Source: Christensenella sp. UBA941 (GTDB lineage Bacteria > Bacillota > Clostridia > Christensenellales > UBA941). Taken from it: DNA of 10,527 bases. The position numbers and the translations under genes are program-made. The stretch covers positions 3,265 to 13,791 of the forward strand of contig DBDD01000074.1 in NCBI GenBank assembly GCA_002293365.1, given 5' to 3'. This document shows, piece after piece, positions 1 to 5,472 of the stretch. The number at the start of each line of letters is the position of its first letter. Position 1 is the first letter of the stretch. The notes beneath the pieces were generated by a model, which was given only the letters and a program-made list of their open reading frames with translations, searched no databases and was not told the origin of the DNA.

Positions 1-40
1 ATGCCGGTCGAGTAAATCGGATTCCGCAACTAAAACAGCA

Positions 41-66
41 AGCCCATCGGGAATCCGGTGGGCTTT
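41..66 (+). terminator. Hairpin with terminator-like form ahead of the DUF6876 gene
   Basis: The arms AGCCCATCGG (41-50) and CCGGTGGGCT (55-64) pair over 10 positions, one of them a G-U, around the loop GAAT. Only three T follow (64-66), so termination may be weak. It lies about 30 nt before the ATG at 95. It probably ends an upstream transcript or acts as a leader hairpin. The arms closely resemble those of the terminator at 2138-2163, which has a longer T-run. Confidence 0.55.
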
Positions 67-94
67 GCTAAATCTCAATATTCAGGGAGGATTC

Positions 95-466
95 ATGTCA
101 AAGCTACAGTTTGACGAAATCAAGACCATTTTCGATAATGCGGCTGGCCCCGCGAAGTATTACAAGTTCTCAAAGGCCGAAGGATTCCCTTTAGCGACGG
201 CTGGCGTTATTGCGCTGGCGAAAGCCGCATCTTGTTTTTGGCTGTTAAATCTGATTGGGCGTCAGCAGAAGATGAATAAGCAGTTAAGTCCGTTTTATCA
301 GGTGTGGACGCTGAATGTCGATCTTAAAAAGTCTACCGGGATATTGAGAGGCTATAACGGCAAGAAGCTGGTCGTATGGCAGTACATTCCCAACACGAAT
401 TTTCCGCTGGCGAAAGTCAGCCTCATCTACATCGAAGGGACTCTATTTCTGCCATCGGAATACTAA
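95..466 (+). CDS. DUF6876 family protein
   Basis: A 123-residue protein. The ATG at 95 is chosen over an in-frame TTG at 65 because GGGAGG (85-90) sits 4 nt before it and the hairpin overlaps the TTG. From memory of the family, it matches DUF6876: a helix with AGVIALAKAASCFWLLNLIG (about 36-55), a strand FYQVWTLNV (67-75), and the diagnostic C-terminus with NFPL (102-105) ending in LPSEY at the last residue. Members are usually about this length and are seen on plasmids, phages and conjugative elements; no function is established. The protein has no signal peptide, and the hydrophobic helix is amphipathic rather than membrane-like. An unusually long N-terminal lead (1-35) precedes the conserved core. 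It appears to be monocistronic, since about 115 nt and two hairpins separate it from the ArdC gene. Confidence 0.8.
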   Translation: MSKLQFDEIKTIFDNAAGPAKYYKFSKAEGFPLATAGVIALAKAASCFWLLNLIGRQQKMNKQLSPFYQVWTLNVDLKKSTGILRGYNGKKLVVWQYIPNTNFPLAKVSLIYIEGTLFLPSEY

Positions 467-507
467 TGCGGATTCCAAACGAAACAGAGCTACATCGTTG
501 GTTGTTC

Positions 508-537
508 CGTTACCGCCATAATCTCATGCCGGTAACG
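508..537 (+). repeat. Inverted repeat in the ArdC gene leader
   Basis: CGTTACCG (508-515) and CGGTAACG (530-537) form a perfect 8-bp inverted repeat with a 14-nt spacer in the gap between the DUF6876 and ArdC genes. No T-run follows, so it is more likely an operator or an mRNA structure than a terminator. CATAAT at 517-522 lies inside the spacer and could be a -10 element, but I see no convincing -35 at a suitable distance. Confidence 0.4.
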
Positions 538-542
538 ATTAG

Positions 543-558
543 AGCCAATTGTTTGGCT
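543..558 (+). repeat. Small AGCC/GGCT hairpin just before the ArdC ribosome binding site
   Basis: AGCCAA (543-548) pairs perfectly with TTGGCT (553-558) around the loop TTGT. It ends 9 nt before AGGAGG (568-573) of the ArdC gene. The form (AGCC to GGCT, 4-nt loop, just ahead of a ribosome binding site) matches the other leader hairpins here, but no T-run follows. It could tune translation rather than stop transcription. Confidence 0.35.
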
Positions 559-581
559 ACTATGCTCAGGAGGAAATCAAC

Positions 582-1448
582 ATGGCATTTGACATCTATG
601 AGGCAGTTACTGGTCGGATCATCCAGCAGATCGAGGCGGGCACAATTCCTTGGGAGAGGCCGTGGACTGGATTGCAAGACGGCGCGTTCAGCCGCAGCAC
701 TGGCAAACCGTACAGCTTTATCAATCAGCTCATGCTTGTCAAACCGGGCGAGTATTTGACGCTCAAACAGTGCAACGAAGCGGGAGGCAAAATCAAAAAA
801 GGCGCCAAATCCAATATGGTGGTGTTCTGGAAGGTTTACGCGAAGGAAAAGACCGACGATAACGGCGAAAAGAAAACCGATACGTTCCCGATATTGCGGT
901 ATTACCGCGTTTTTCATATTGAGGATTGCGAGGGCATCGAGCCAAAGCGCGACAAGACGGAGCCGCGCATCTTCAATCCCGTCGAGGAAGCGGAGCGGAT
1001 TGCGGCTGACTACTTCACGAGAACGGGCTGCAAGCTCGTACACGTCGCCGGGAATAGCGCGTCGTATAACTTTAACCTCGACCGCGTGAAGATGCCGCTC
1101 AAAGAGCAATTCGTTTCCGAAGCCGAATACTATTCGACTTTGTTTCACGAAATGACACACAGCACCGGCCATAAAAAGCGCCTCGACCGGCTCGAAAGCG
1201 CCGCTTTTGGCAGCGAAGTCTATAGCCGGGAGGAATTGGTGGCCGAAATCGGCGCGGCGGCTTGCATGAACCATCTCGGAATCGAAACCGACAAATCTTT
1301 CAGGAACAGCGCCGCTTATATTGATAACTGGCTGACCGCGCTAAAGAACGACAAAAAGCTCATAGTCACGGCGGCGAGCAAAGCGGAAAAGGCTTTTGCG
1401 CTGATTCTGAACGAGGAAGCGGCGGCTACAGAGCAACTGGCGAGCTGA
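582..1448 (+). CDS. ArdC-like antirestriction protein (N-terminal ssDNA-binding and zincin-like metallopeptidase domains)
   Basis: A 288-residue protein; AGGAGG (568-573) lies 8 nt before the ATG. Residues 1-115 match the ArdC N-terminal domain (formerly DUF1738): an opening IYEAVTGRIIQQIEAGTIPW, then GKPYSFINQLML (41-52) and KKGAKSNMVVFWK (72-84). Residues 135-275 match the zincin-like C-terminal domain: HEMTH (H189, E190, H193) as zinc ligands and catalytic Glu, and a likely third ligand E222 in EELVAEIGAA. The tail YIDNWLTALKND (246-257) is typical of the family. No key residue is missing. Known ArdC proteins bind single-stranded DNA and protect incoming plasmid DNA from type I restriction; the protease activity is predicted from the fold. 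The gene is probably expressed alone, since an independent toxin-antitoxin operon follows. Its presence suggests a conjugative or otherwise horizontally moving element. Confidence 0.92.
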   Translation: MAFDIYEAVTGRIIQQIEAGTIPWERPWTGLQDGAFSRSTGKPYSFINQLMLVKPGEYLTLKQCNEAGGKIKKGAKSNMVVFWKVYAKEKTDDNGEKKTDTFPILRYYRVFHIEDCEGIEPKRDKTEPRIFNPVEEAERIAADYFTRTGCKLVHVAGNSASYNFNLDRVKMPLKEQFVSEAEYYSTLFHEMTHSTGHKKRLDRLESAAFGSEVYSREELVAEIGAAACMNHLGIETDKSFRNSAAYIDNWLTALKNDKKLIVTAASKAEKAFALILNEEAAATEQLAS

Positions 1449-1459
1449 TAAAATGTGTA

Positions 1460-1505
1460 CTCTTGCTCGCCTTTGCGGTATAATAACCGTAGAGGCGAGT
1501 AAGAG
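1460..1505 (+). promoter_or_regulatory. Promoter/operator palindrome of the toxin-antitoxin operon
   Basis: The arms 1460-1479 and 1486-1505 form a nearly perfect 20-bp inverted repeat (three G-U if read as RNA, otherwise full pairing) around a 6-nt centre. A perfect TATAAT (1479-1484) sits at the centre. No good -35 lies 16-18 nt upstream (best is TGTACT at 1456-1461). Transcription would start near 1491, about 30 nt before the antitoxin ATG. In type II systems the antitoxin and toxin-antitoxin complexes commonly bind palindromes overlapping their own promoter, so autorepression is the natural reading. The symmetry could also act as a terminator-like stem for the ArdC transcript, but no T-run follows. 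Confidence 0.65.
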
Positions 1506-1522
1506 AGGAAGGAGGTTTTTGG

Positions 1523-1822
1523 ATGGGCGAACCTGCCATGCAAGTGAAATTGGTACAAGATGCTCATGACCCGAATCAGATTCAAGAATTGGCTCGTTTT
1601 TGCGAATCTACGAAAGAACCGCTCTGTGTGAGCACTAAAGACGCTGCCGATGTAATCATGATGAATCGCGGAGCTCTTGAAGACTATTTACTTCGCTGCC
1701 AAATTGATGCCGGACTTGCAATAGCCGAAGCTCAGGTAAAAGCTGGGATACCTATGATTCCAGCCGATGAAGTCTTGCGCAAGCTGGATGAAAGGATCGA
1801 ACGTGCGAAAAACAAAGATTGA
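1523..1822 (+). CDS. Antitoxin of the Phd/YefM type
   Basis: A 99-residue acidic protein; GGAGG (1511-1515) is 7 nt before the ATG. A second ATG at 1538 (residue 6) is less well placed. The arrangement fits Phd/YefM antitoxins from Bacillota: a short N-terminal helix (about 18-28), the strand-turn region KEPLCVSTKDAADVIMMNRG (31-50) in place of the usual 'PvfITkdG..d.VvMs', then ALEDYLL, and the IAEAQVKAG segment (67-75) followed by a C-terminal EVLRKLDERIE helix. The N-terminal domain of this family binds operator DNA, here presumably the palindrome at 1460-1505, and the C-terminal region wraps the toxin. The toxin gene overlaps its last 20 nt, the standard antitoxin-first order. The match is by pattern memory; the MMNRG turn is divergent. 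Confidence 0.78.
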   Translation: MGEPAMQVKLVQDAHDPNQIQELARFCESTKEPLCVSTKDAADVIMMNRGALEDYLLRCQIDAGLAIAEAQVKAGIPMIPADEVLRKLDERIERAKNKD

Positions 1823-2123
1823 ATTTGTTCTGCAAGCCGATCTCGATTTGGAAGCAATTGACGATTACTATTACGAACTAAATAGAGACGTGGCCGCTGC
1901 GTTTGACGCTGACGTTAAACGCGCAATACGGCGGCTTTCAGTAAATCCGTTTTCTGCGCCAGCATATGAAGATCAATGCGGTGTGAAAACGGATTTTAGA
2001 AAAATGATGCTCTTGTACGGATATTTTCTTCTCTATAAAGTTAATGATAACACGGTTTCTGTCTATCGAGTAATGAACGGCAAGCAAAATATAACACCCA
2101 ATATGCTCAAAGGTAATTCCTGA
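1803..2123 (+). CDS. RelE/ParE family toxin
   Basis: A 106-residue protein. The GTG at 1803 is preferred because AGGA (1793-1796) lies 6 nt upstream and the product then begins with the first strand (KIEFVLQ), as in this family; ATGs at 1788 and 1767 would add 5 or 12 residues with poorer sites. The fold pattern is visible: strand 5-11, a helical hairpin with LEAIDDYYYEL (16-26) and AFDADVKRAIRRLSVNPF (33-50), then the C-terminal sheet with FRKM (65-68), YGYFLLYKV (72-80) and VSVYRVMNGKQN (85-96). The family includes ribosome-dependent mRNA interferases (RelE) and gyrase poisons (ParE); the Y-x-Y-x-x-x-Y and VYRV elements occur in both, so the target cannot be assigned. It overlaps the antitoxin by 20 nt, implying translational coupling, and is followed by a strong terminator. 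Confidence 0.85.
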   Translation: MRKTKIEFVLQADLDLEAIDDYYYELNRDVAAAFDADVKRAIRRLSVNPFSAPAYEDQCGVKTDFRKMMLLYGYFLLYKVNDNTVSVYRVMNGKQNITPNMLKGNS

Positions 2124-2137
2124 ACCAATCAGATTAT

Positions 2138-2169
2138 GCCCGTCGGGACAATTCCCGGTGGGCTTTTTT
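2138..2169 (+). terminator. Intrinsic terminator of the toxin-antitoxin operon
   Basis: The arms GCCCGTCGGGA (2138-2148) and TCCCGGTGGGC (2153-2163) pair over 11 positions (two G-U) around the loop CAAT and are followed directly by six T (2164-2169). It starts 14 nt after the toxin stop codon. It is the strongest terminator in the window and nearly a copy of the hairpin at 41-66. Confidence 0.88.
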
Positions 2170-2190
2170 GATTCCCAGCGCGCGATAATA

Positions 2191-2203
2191 CAGCCCTTGG
2201 CTG
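2191..2203 (+). repeat. Mini-hairpin upstream of the gene at 2223
   Basis: CAGCC (2191-2195) and GGCTG (2199-2203) pair perfectly around CTT, ending 8 nt before the GTGAGGA ribosome binding site (2212-2218). Alone it is a weak 5-bp stem. It is listed because the same AGCC-to-GGCT form precedes several other starts. Confidence 0.25.
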
Positions 2204-2222
2204 ATTTGAAAGTGAGGAAAAT

Positions 2223-3002
2223 ATGGACAGAGAAATTAACAAAAGAGTGATATTGAAGAACGGCGATACGCTCTTAGAGCTGCTAGGGTATAACGGCAAA
2301 TATGCCCTGTTGAGGCGGCTAAACGCATCTCCGCATGGACAGCAGTTCATTGTCGCCGTAGGTATTGAGATTATCGGTGATATGTGCGAGTGGGGTCAAG
2401 GCCGCTATTTTAATGCTGAAAAAGACGCCAAAGAAGTTTATAATGATTATATCGGCGGCAACACTACCGCGTTTATGGACTGGTGTGACAGGCGAAAAGC
2501 AGCCCAAGCCTTTTTTGACGCCGTTATAATTCTATTGGAACAGCAGGAGGAATTTATGGCCGACACACCCAAGAATGATGACCTTGATTTTAAGATCACA
2601 CCTCTTTTTGACATTCATCCAGAGGACGATGATTTGACTTCTTTGCCGCAGTGGAAGCGTTTCGTAGCCGATTTTAGGGCATATTGCGCGCGAATAGCCA
2701 CTATGGAAAAGGCTCCAAATCAAGAAGCTTTAATCAAGCTGGCCAAAGTGGTCGCGTATCTAAAGGCAGTATGCAATGGCTCCGAATTACCTTTGACGGT
2801 AGAATCCAGATTTATAAACGACAACGATGTCGCGATTGTCTCGCTGATGGGCATTGGCGCGGATATCCGGGGCGAATTAAAAGAGACATTTATCAAAGCG
2901 ATAGCGTCGGCTGATATGGTAGACTTGCAAGCGGACGATACTGGCGAGATGTTCCACATGCGGTTTATGGTTTACGAGCTAAATACATACTCACGGGAAT
3001 AG
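2223..3002 (+). CDS. Unknown protein, apparent fusion of two modules with an internal start
   Basis: A 259-residue cytoplasmic protein; GTGAGGA (2212-2218) precedes the ATG. The N-terminal module (about 5-80) is beta-rich and contains FIVAVGIEI (42-50) followed by WGQGRYF (57-63) and DAKEVYNDY, a pattern I associate with small stand-alone proteins of Bacillota mobile elements that have a 'vva.G....SWGqGhYF.d...A' core. The C-terminal module (about 112-259) starts with an acidic linker and then helical and mixed segments. I do not recognise it. Between them, AGGAGG (2545-2550) and an in-frame ATG (2556) form an ideal translation start that would yield a separate 148-residue protein. Either two genes fused after loss of a stop codon, or two isoforms are made. 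No function can be assigned. Confidence 0.75.
   Translation: MDREINKRVILKNGDTLLELLGYNGKYALLRRLNASPHGQQFIVAVGIEIIGDMCEWGQGRYFNAEKDAKEVYNDYIGGNTTAFMDWCDRRKAAQAFFDAVIILLEQQEEFMADTPKNDDLDFKITPLFDIHPEDDDLTSLPQWKRFVADFRAYCARIATMEKAPNQEALIKLAKVVAYLKAVCNGSELPLTVESRFINDNDVAIVSLMGIGADIRGELKETFIKAIASADMVDLQADDTGEMFHMRFMVYELNTYSRE
2545..2558 (+). promoter_or_regulatory. Internal in-frame ribosome binding site and ATG
   Basis: AGGAGG at 2545-2550 is followed after 5 nt by ATG 2556-2558, in frame with the surrounding gene (codon 112). This is as strong as any ribosome binding site in the window and would start a 148-residue product sharing the stop at 3000-3002. The residues encoded by the site (QQEEF) are unremarkable, so chance is possible but unlikely at this strength and spacing. 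Confidence 0.55.
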
Positions 3003-3022
3003 CGTCCAGTATAGCCAATAAT

Positions 3023-3052
3023 TCCCGGTACTTATCCCTTGCGAAACCGGGA
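3023..3052 (+). repeat. Inverted repeat downstream of the fused gene
   Basis: TCCCGGT (3023-3029) and ACCGGGA (3046-3052) form a perfect 7-bp inverted repeat with a 16-nt spacer, starting about 20 nt after the stop at 3000-3002. Short AGTAT (3008-3012) and ATACT (3064-3068) segments could extend it. No T-run follows, so it may be a processing or operator site rather than a terminator. The 177-nt gap (3003-3179) otherwise holds AT-rich sequence, with TATAAA at 3098-3103 lacking a clear -35, and the terminator at 3115-3141. Confidence 0.35.
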
Positions 3053-3114
3053 TTTCGTATGCCATACTAATAAAGCAACCTCATTCCTTTTCTTCAATAT
3101 AAAGACAGCAAATA

Positions 3115-3141
3115 AGTTCGGCTGAGTGGCCGGGCTTTTTT
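3115..3141 (+). terminator. Intrinsic terminator in the leader of the gene at 3180
   Basis: GTTCGGCT (3116-3123) pairs with GGCCGGGC (3128-3135), with three G-U pairs, around the loop GAGT. A flanking A-T pair and six T (3136-3141) follow. It lies only 25 nt upstream of AGGAGG (3166-3171) and 113 nt downstream of the previous stop, so it fits a leader attenuator as well as a plain terminator. Confidence 0.7.
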
Positions 3142-3179
3142 GTATATCAAAAAACAATAAATATCAGGAGGATCACCAC

Positions 3180-3605
3180 ATGCACTTCTTCGAGAACGAA
3201 CTGAGAACGATTACGAAAATGGCCGAAATCAAAGGGCTGCAAGATATGCGCTTCGGAGGGCGCTGCTGCTACGGCAGACTGAACAACGGGGACGGCGTAG
3301 AGCTGCACTTTGCCCAAAACGGCGAGGCCGGGAAATTCGTCGGCATACTTGTCAAGATTGCTGGGTTCGGATATATGAGGGCTGACCGCAAGGCTATGTT
3401 CCTCTTTGGCGACGTGTGGGGGAACGCGCTGGCCGAAAAGCAGAGCGCCAATCCGAAAAAGACGTCCAAACACGGGAATGTGCCGTGCGTGAAAATGAAC
3501 GGCAAAGCCAATTACGTTGACTGGTGCGTATACAGGCCGAGCGAGGACGATATGAGGCTGCTTGCGGCCAAGATTGGAGCGTTCGTGAATGAGTGCGCAG
3601 CGTAA
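3180..3605 (+). CDS. Unknown protein, 141 aa, related to a family of Bacillota mobile-element proteins
   Basis: The ATG at 3180 is chosen because AGGAGG (3166-3171) is 8 nt upstream. Upstream in-frame codons from 3126 would start inside the terminator hairpin. The opening MHFFENELRTITK, the segment FGGRCCYGRL (25-34), a strand with VELHFAQNG (40-48), MFLFGDVWG (73-81) and a C-terminal NYVDWCVYRPSEDDMRLLAAKIGAFV (111-136) match a recurring uncharacterised family I recall from gut Bacillota plasmids and conjugative elements ('M.FFEnELrki ... ArfvGr.ciGrL ... W..yrPt..D...l...v..y'). The function is unknown. It is soluble and alpha/beta, with no signal peptide. It shares 17 nt with the next gene, suggesting coupled translation. 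Confidence 0.8.
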   Translation: MHFFENELRTITKMAEIKGLQDMRFGGRCCYGRLNNGDGVELHFAQNGEAGKFVGILVKIAGFGYMRADRKAMFLFGDVWGNALAEKQSANPKKTSKHGNVPCVKMNGKANYVDWCVYRPSEDDMRLLAAKIGAFVNECAA

Positions 3606-4119
3606 AACGAACGCCGAATCTAAGCCGATCAAGGGATCGGCTTTTTACTACACAGAGTATTGTCCCTTCTGCGAAAGCGAAACCGAATACTCGATACTCG
3701 ATATTGGCGAGGACAATATGATCGAATGCTCATATTGCAACAGGCGTCTTGCGCCCTGTGATTTGTGTATTCACCATACGGGGAGCTGCGGCGGCGGTGA
3801 TACTCGTTTAGACGAGGCGATAGCAAAGGCAATTGAGGGCTGGGTTGTTCTCGACACGTATGTTCAAGACGATCTGCCCGAGGATGAAGTCGAACTGGAT
3901 AAGTATTCTGATACCCACAGCCTCGCATTTGCACTCCAAAAAACCGATCTGGAAAAGATTCTGGCCGAGCTTGGCAAGGGCTGGGAGTACGACACATTCA
4001 TTAACGAGTACATTTATTGCGCCTCGGAGCAAGTGTATTTTGCGGCAAAGGGCAAATATGAAATGCTTACTAAAGTGTTTCTTAATTCGGATTGGAGGGG
4101 CGTTCATGGGCTTAGATAA
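3589..4119 (+). CDS. Unknown protein with N-terminal zinc-ribbon-like cysteine cluster
   Basis: A 176-residue protein. The ATG at 3589 has GGAG (3576-3579) 9 nt upstream and overlaps the previous gene by 17 nt; there is no other usable start before the cysteine cluster. CPFC (25-28), CSYC (47-50) and CDLC (57-60), plus C67, can bind one or two zinc ions in the manner of a zinc ribbon or rubredoxin-like knuckles. The remainder (about 75-176) is acidic with two helical segments, DEAIAKAIEGW (75-85) and TDLEKILAELGKGWEYDTFI (119-138), and ends WRGVHGLR. Zinc ribbons of this kind often mediate nucleic-acid or protein contacts, but nothing specific can be claimed. Codons 12-19 coincide with a terminator-like hairpin (3623-3646). 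The gene overlaps the next by 14 nt. Confidence 0.78.
   Translation: MSAQRKTNAESKPIKGSAFYYTEYCPFCESETEYSILDIGEDNMIECSYCNRRLAPCDLCIHHTGSCGGGDTRLDEAIAKAIEGWVVLDTYVQDDLPEDEVELDKYSDTHSLAFALQKTDLEKILAELGKGWEYDTFINEYIYCASEQVYFAAKGKYEMLTKVFLNSDWRGVHGLR
3623..3646 (+). terminator. Terminator-like hairpin inside the 5' coding region of the zinc-ribbon gene
   Basis: AGCCGATC (3623-3630) and GATCGGCT (3635-3642) pair perfectly around the loop AAGG and are followed by four more T (3643-3646). It begins 18 nt after the stop codon of the 3180-3605 gene, just where a terminator would be expected, yet it encodes residues 12-19 of the downstream gene. Translating ribosomes would suppress it, so it could couple transcription of 3589-4119 to its translation. 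Confidence 0.5.
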
Positions 4120-4495
4120 ATCGACTTGCTCCGGCGCGGCTAACTGGACGAGGGACGAGTTGGTGATTGACCGGGAATACGAAATAGACTGCGACGTTGG
4201 CGAATGGATTCTCGTTTACATTGAGACACGGTTTGACGTTGACGCAAAATTCGGAATCAAATCGCTGCCGGACGGCGAGAGCTGGGTTAATCTCTATGCC
4301 CGTTACAATCCCATTACTGGTGAGCTGCTTATGGAGTACGTCATTAACACTGACGATACACAAAAAGCCTGCGATTATGAACCAAACGAAGACGATAAGG
4401 CGCTGGTGATCGAATTGATTACCGCCATGATCTCAGAAGAAGAAGATTGCAGCCCACTTGAATTAATTGAGCTGCACAGCATTGAAGAAAAATAG
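4106..4495 (+). CDS. Unknown acidic protein, 129 aa, paralogous to the start of the next gene
   Basis: The ATG at 4106 has GGAGG (4094-4098) 7 nt upstream and overlaps the previous gene by 14 nt. In-frame upstream sequence from 3833 is only out-of-frame shadow of the zinc-ribbon gene. Residues 32-121 can be aligned by eye with residues 23-100 of the next protein: a strand with WILVYIETRFDVD against DIIVYAEIEMDEP, then NLYARYN against AFYVRYG, and the best block YEPNEDDKALVIELITAM (91-108) against FDLSEDDRALIIEAISEM. It is a small alpha/beta protein with no cysteine cluster or signal peptide. I do not recognise a named family. It is probably co-transcribed with its neighbour, with a 14-nt gap between them. 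Confidence 0.8.
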   Translation: MGLDKSTCSGAANWTRDELVIDREYEIDCDVGEWILVYIETRFDVDAKFGIKSLPDGESWVNLYARYNPITGELLMEYVINTDDTQKACDYEPNEDDKALVIELITAMISEEEDCSPLELIELHSIEEK

Positions 4496-4509
4496 AAGGA
4501 GATATAAAA

Positions 4510-5304
4510 ATGCCCAAAATCACAAAAGAGAAAATCAAGATAGACCCTGATTTCGACCTGAATCCTCTCGTACCCGGCGACATAATCGTTTATGCAGAAA
4601 TCGAAATGGATGAGCCTAAAGGCACGAAATGGCTTGAACAATTCGGGCTTAACGTTCTGTCAGGCGCGTTTTATGTGCGGTATGGAATGAGCGACAAATC
4701 AGCCGAAGAACCGGGCTTTGATCTGAGCGAGGATGATCGGGCGCTCATAATCGAAGCGATATCTGAAATGGTTCAGAAGGAAACCGGCCTAAGCCCTCGC
4801 GAGTATTACGATAAAAACGTTGCTGAGAAGGAAAAGAACCTTGAGATCATGAAGGCCGTTATCTCGACCAGCTTGCACCTCACCTACCGCGACGAAACCG
4901 CTCCGAATTTGACAGCATTGTACAAACAGGCACAGGCGATCAGAGAAGCGTTTGAGCCTATATGCCCTCTAGCAAGAGATGGCTGGGGGAAGGTTTTGGA
5001 TAGCATTGGGACGTATGCGCCGTGCCTGATGAGACAAAGCAGTTTGTTTGTATTAGCCTATGAAACTGGCGACGCCTCATGCAGATATTGGGATGATTTC
5101 GTGATCGTAAACTCCGACGAAAACGTTAGCGTTGACGCGATACAGAAGTGCATCACGGAGTACATGGCCGGCGATCCTCCGGCAAAAGCTGATTGCGATT
5201 ACCGCACGATGACGATTGATATCATGGACGCCACCGGGTATGACTGGCACTTCTTGGATATCGGATTGGTCAGTATAAACAGAGCTTATACGTTCTGGAT
5301 TTAG
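4510..5304 (+). CDS. Unknown two-domain protein, 264 aa
   Basis: AAGGAG (4496-4501) precedes the ATG by 8 nt. The N-terminal domain (about 20-100) is homologous to the whole of the preceding protein, ending in SEDDRALIIEAISEMVQ and LSPREYYDKN. A charged helical linker (about 101-125, NVAEKEKNLEIMKAVIS) leads to a C-terminal region (about 126-264) with helices NLTALYKQAQAIREAF and a sheet-rich end with DDFVIVNSDENVSVDAIQKC and YDWHFLDIGLVSINRAYTFW. The C-terminal part is not recognised. The layout suggests that an ancestral small gene was duplicated and one copy gained an extra domain. The TAG stop is fused to the next Shine-Dalgarno (TAGGAGG), implying continuous translation. Confidence 0.8.
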   Translation: MPKITKEKIKIDPDFDLNPLVPGDIIVYAEIEMDEPKGTKWLEQFGLNVLSGAFYVRYGMSDKSAEEPGFDLSEDDRALIIEAISEMVQKETGLSPREYYDKNVAEKEKNLEIMKAVISTSLHLTYRDETAPNLTALYKQAQAIREAFEPICPLARDGWGKVLDSIGTYAPCLMRQSSLFVLAYETGDASCRYWDDFVIVNSDENVSVDAIQKCITEYMAGDPPAKADCDYRTMTIDIMDATGYDWHFLDIGLVSINRAYTFWI

Positions 5305-5314
5305 GAGGGCAGCA

Positions 5315-5461
5315 ATGAAAAACGCATATGAAGTGACGTTCGTAGTCGAATGTGGCGCTGATAGCGTAGACGAGCTTAGAAAACACCTTGCGCAAAGTGT
5401 CTGCAACGAGTTCAAAGTCGAGGCGGTATACGGCGTCGAGCTTGAAAAGATTGAAGATTAG
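5315..5461 (+). CDS. Small unknown protein, 48 aa
   Basis: AGGAGG (5303-5308) overlaps the upstream stop codon and lies 6 nt before the ATG at 5315. The 48-residue product reads as an alternating strand (YEVTFVVECG), a helix (SVDELRKHLAQSV) and a second strand with an acidic tail (FKVEAVYGVELEKIED). This strand-helix-strand pattern looks like a small ferredoxin-like half or an ArsC/Arc-size mini-fold, but no family is recognised. Its own stop is TAG fused to the next ribosome binding site (TAGGAG, 5459-5464). Tight packing between two convincing genes supports it being real. Confidence 0.72.
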   Translation: MKNAYEVTFVVECGADSVDELRKHLAQSVCNEFKVEAVYGVELEKIED

Positions 5462-5472
5462 GAGCGTGTTGC

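Noticed and set aside
1..15. End of a possible upstream gene (stop TAA at 13-15)
   Set aside because: Only four codons are visible in that frame and the other frames are also open, so the true frame of any upstream gene cannot be decided.
376..759. 127-codon plus-strand frame between the first two genes
   Set aside because: It overlaps both the DUF6876 end and the ArdC start in another frame, has no ribosome binding site, and its arginine- and serine-rich product looks like shadow sequence.
510..1274. 254-codon reading frame on the minus strand
   Set aside because: It is antisense to the ArdC-like gene, whose catalytic motifs and family match are clear.
1464..1484. TTGCTC as a -35 box for the toxin-antitoxin TATAAT
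   Set aside because: The spacing is 9 nt instead of about 17, so it cannot work as the -35 element.
2515..2530. TTGACG and TATAAT inside the fused gene
   Set aside because: The two boxes are separated by only 4 nt, far too close for a sigma-A promoter.
3833..4105. Long upstream extension of the gene at 4106
   Set aside because: The extension lies in another frame over the zinc-ribbon gene. A strong ribosome binding site marks the ATG at 4106.
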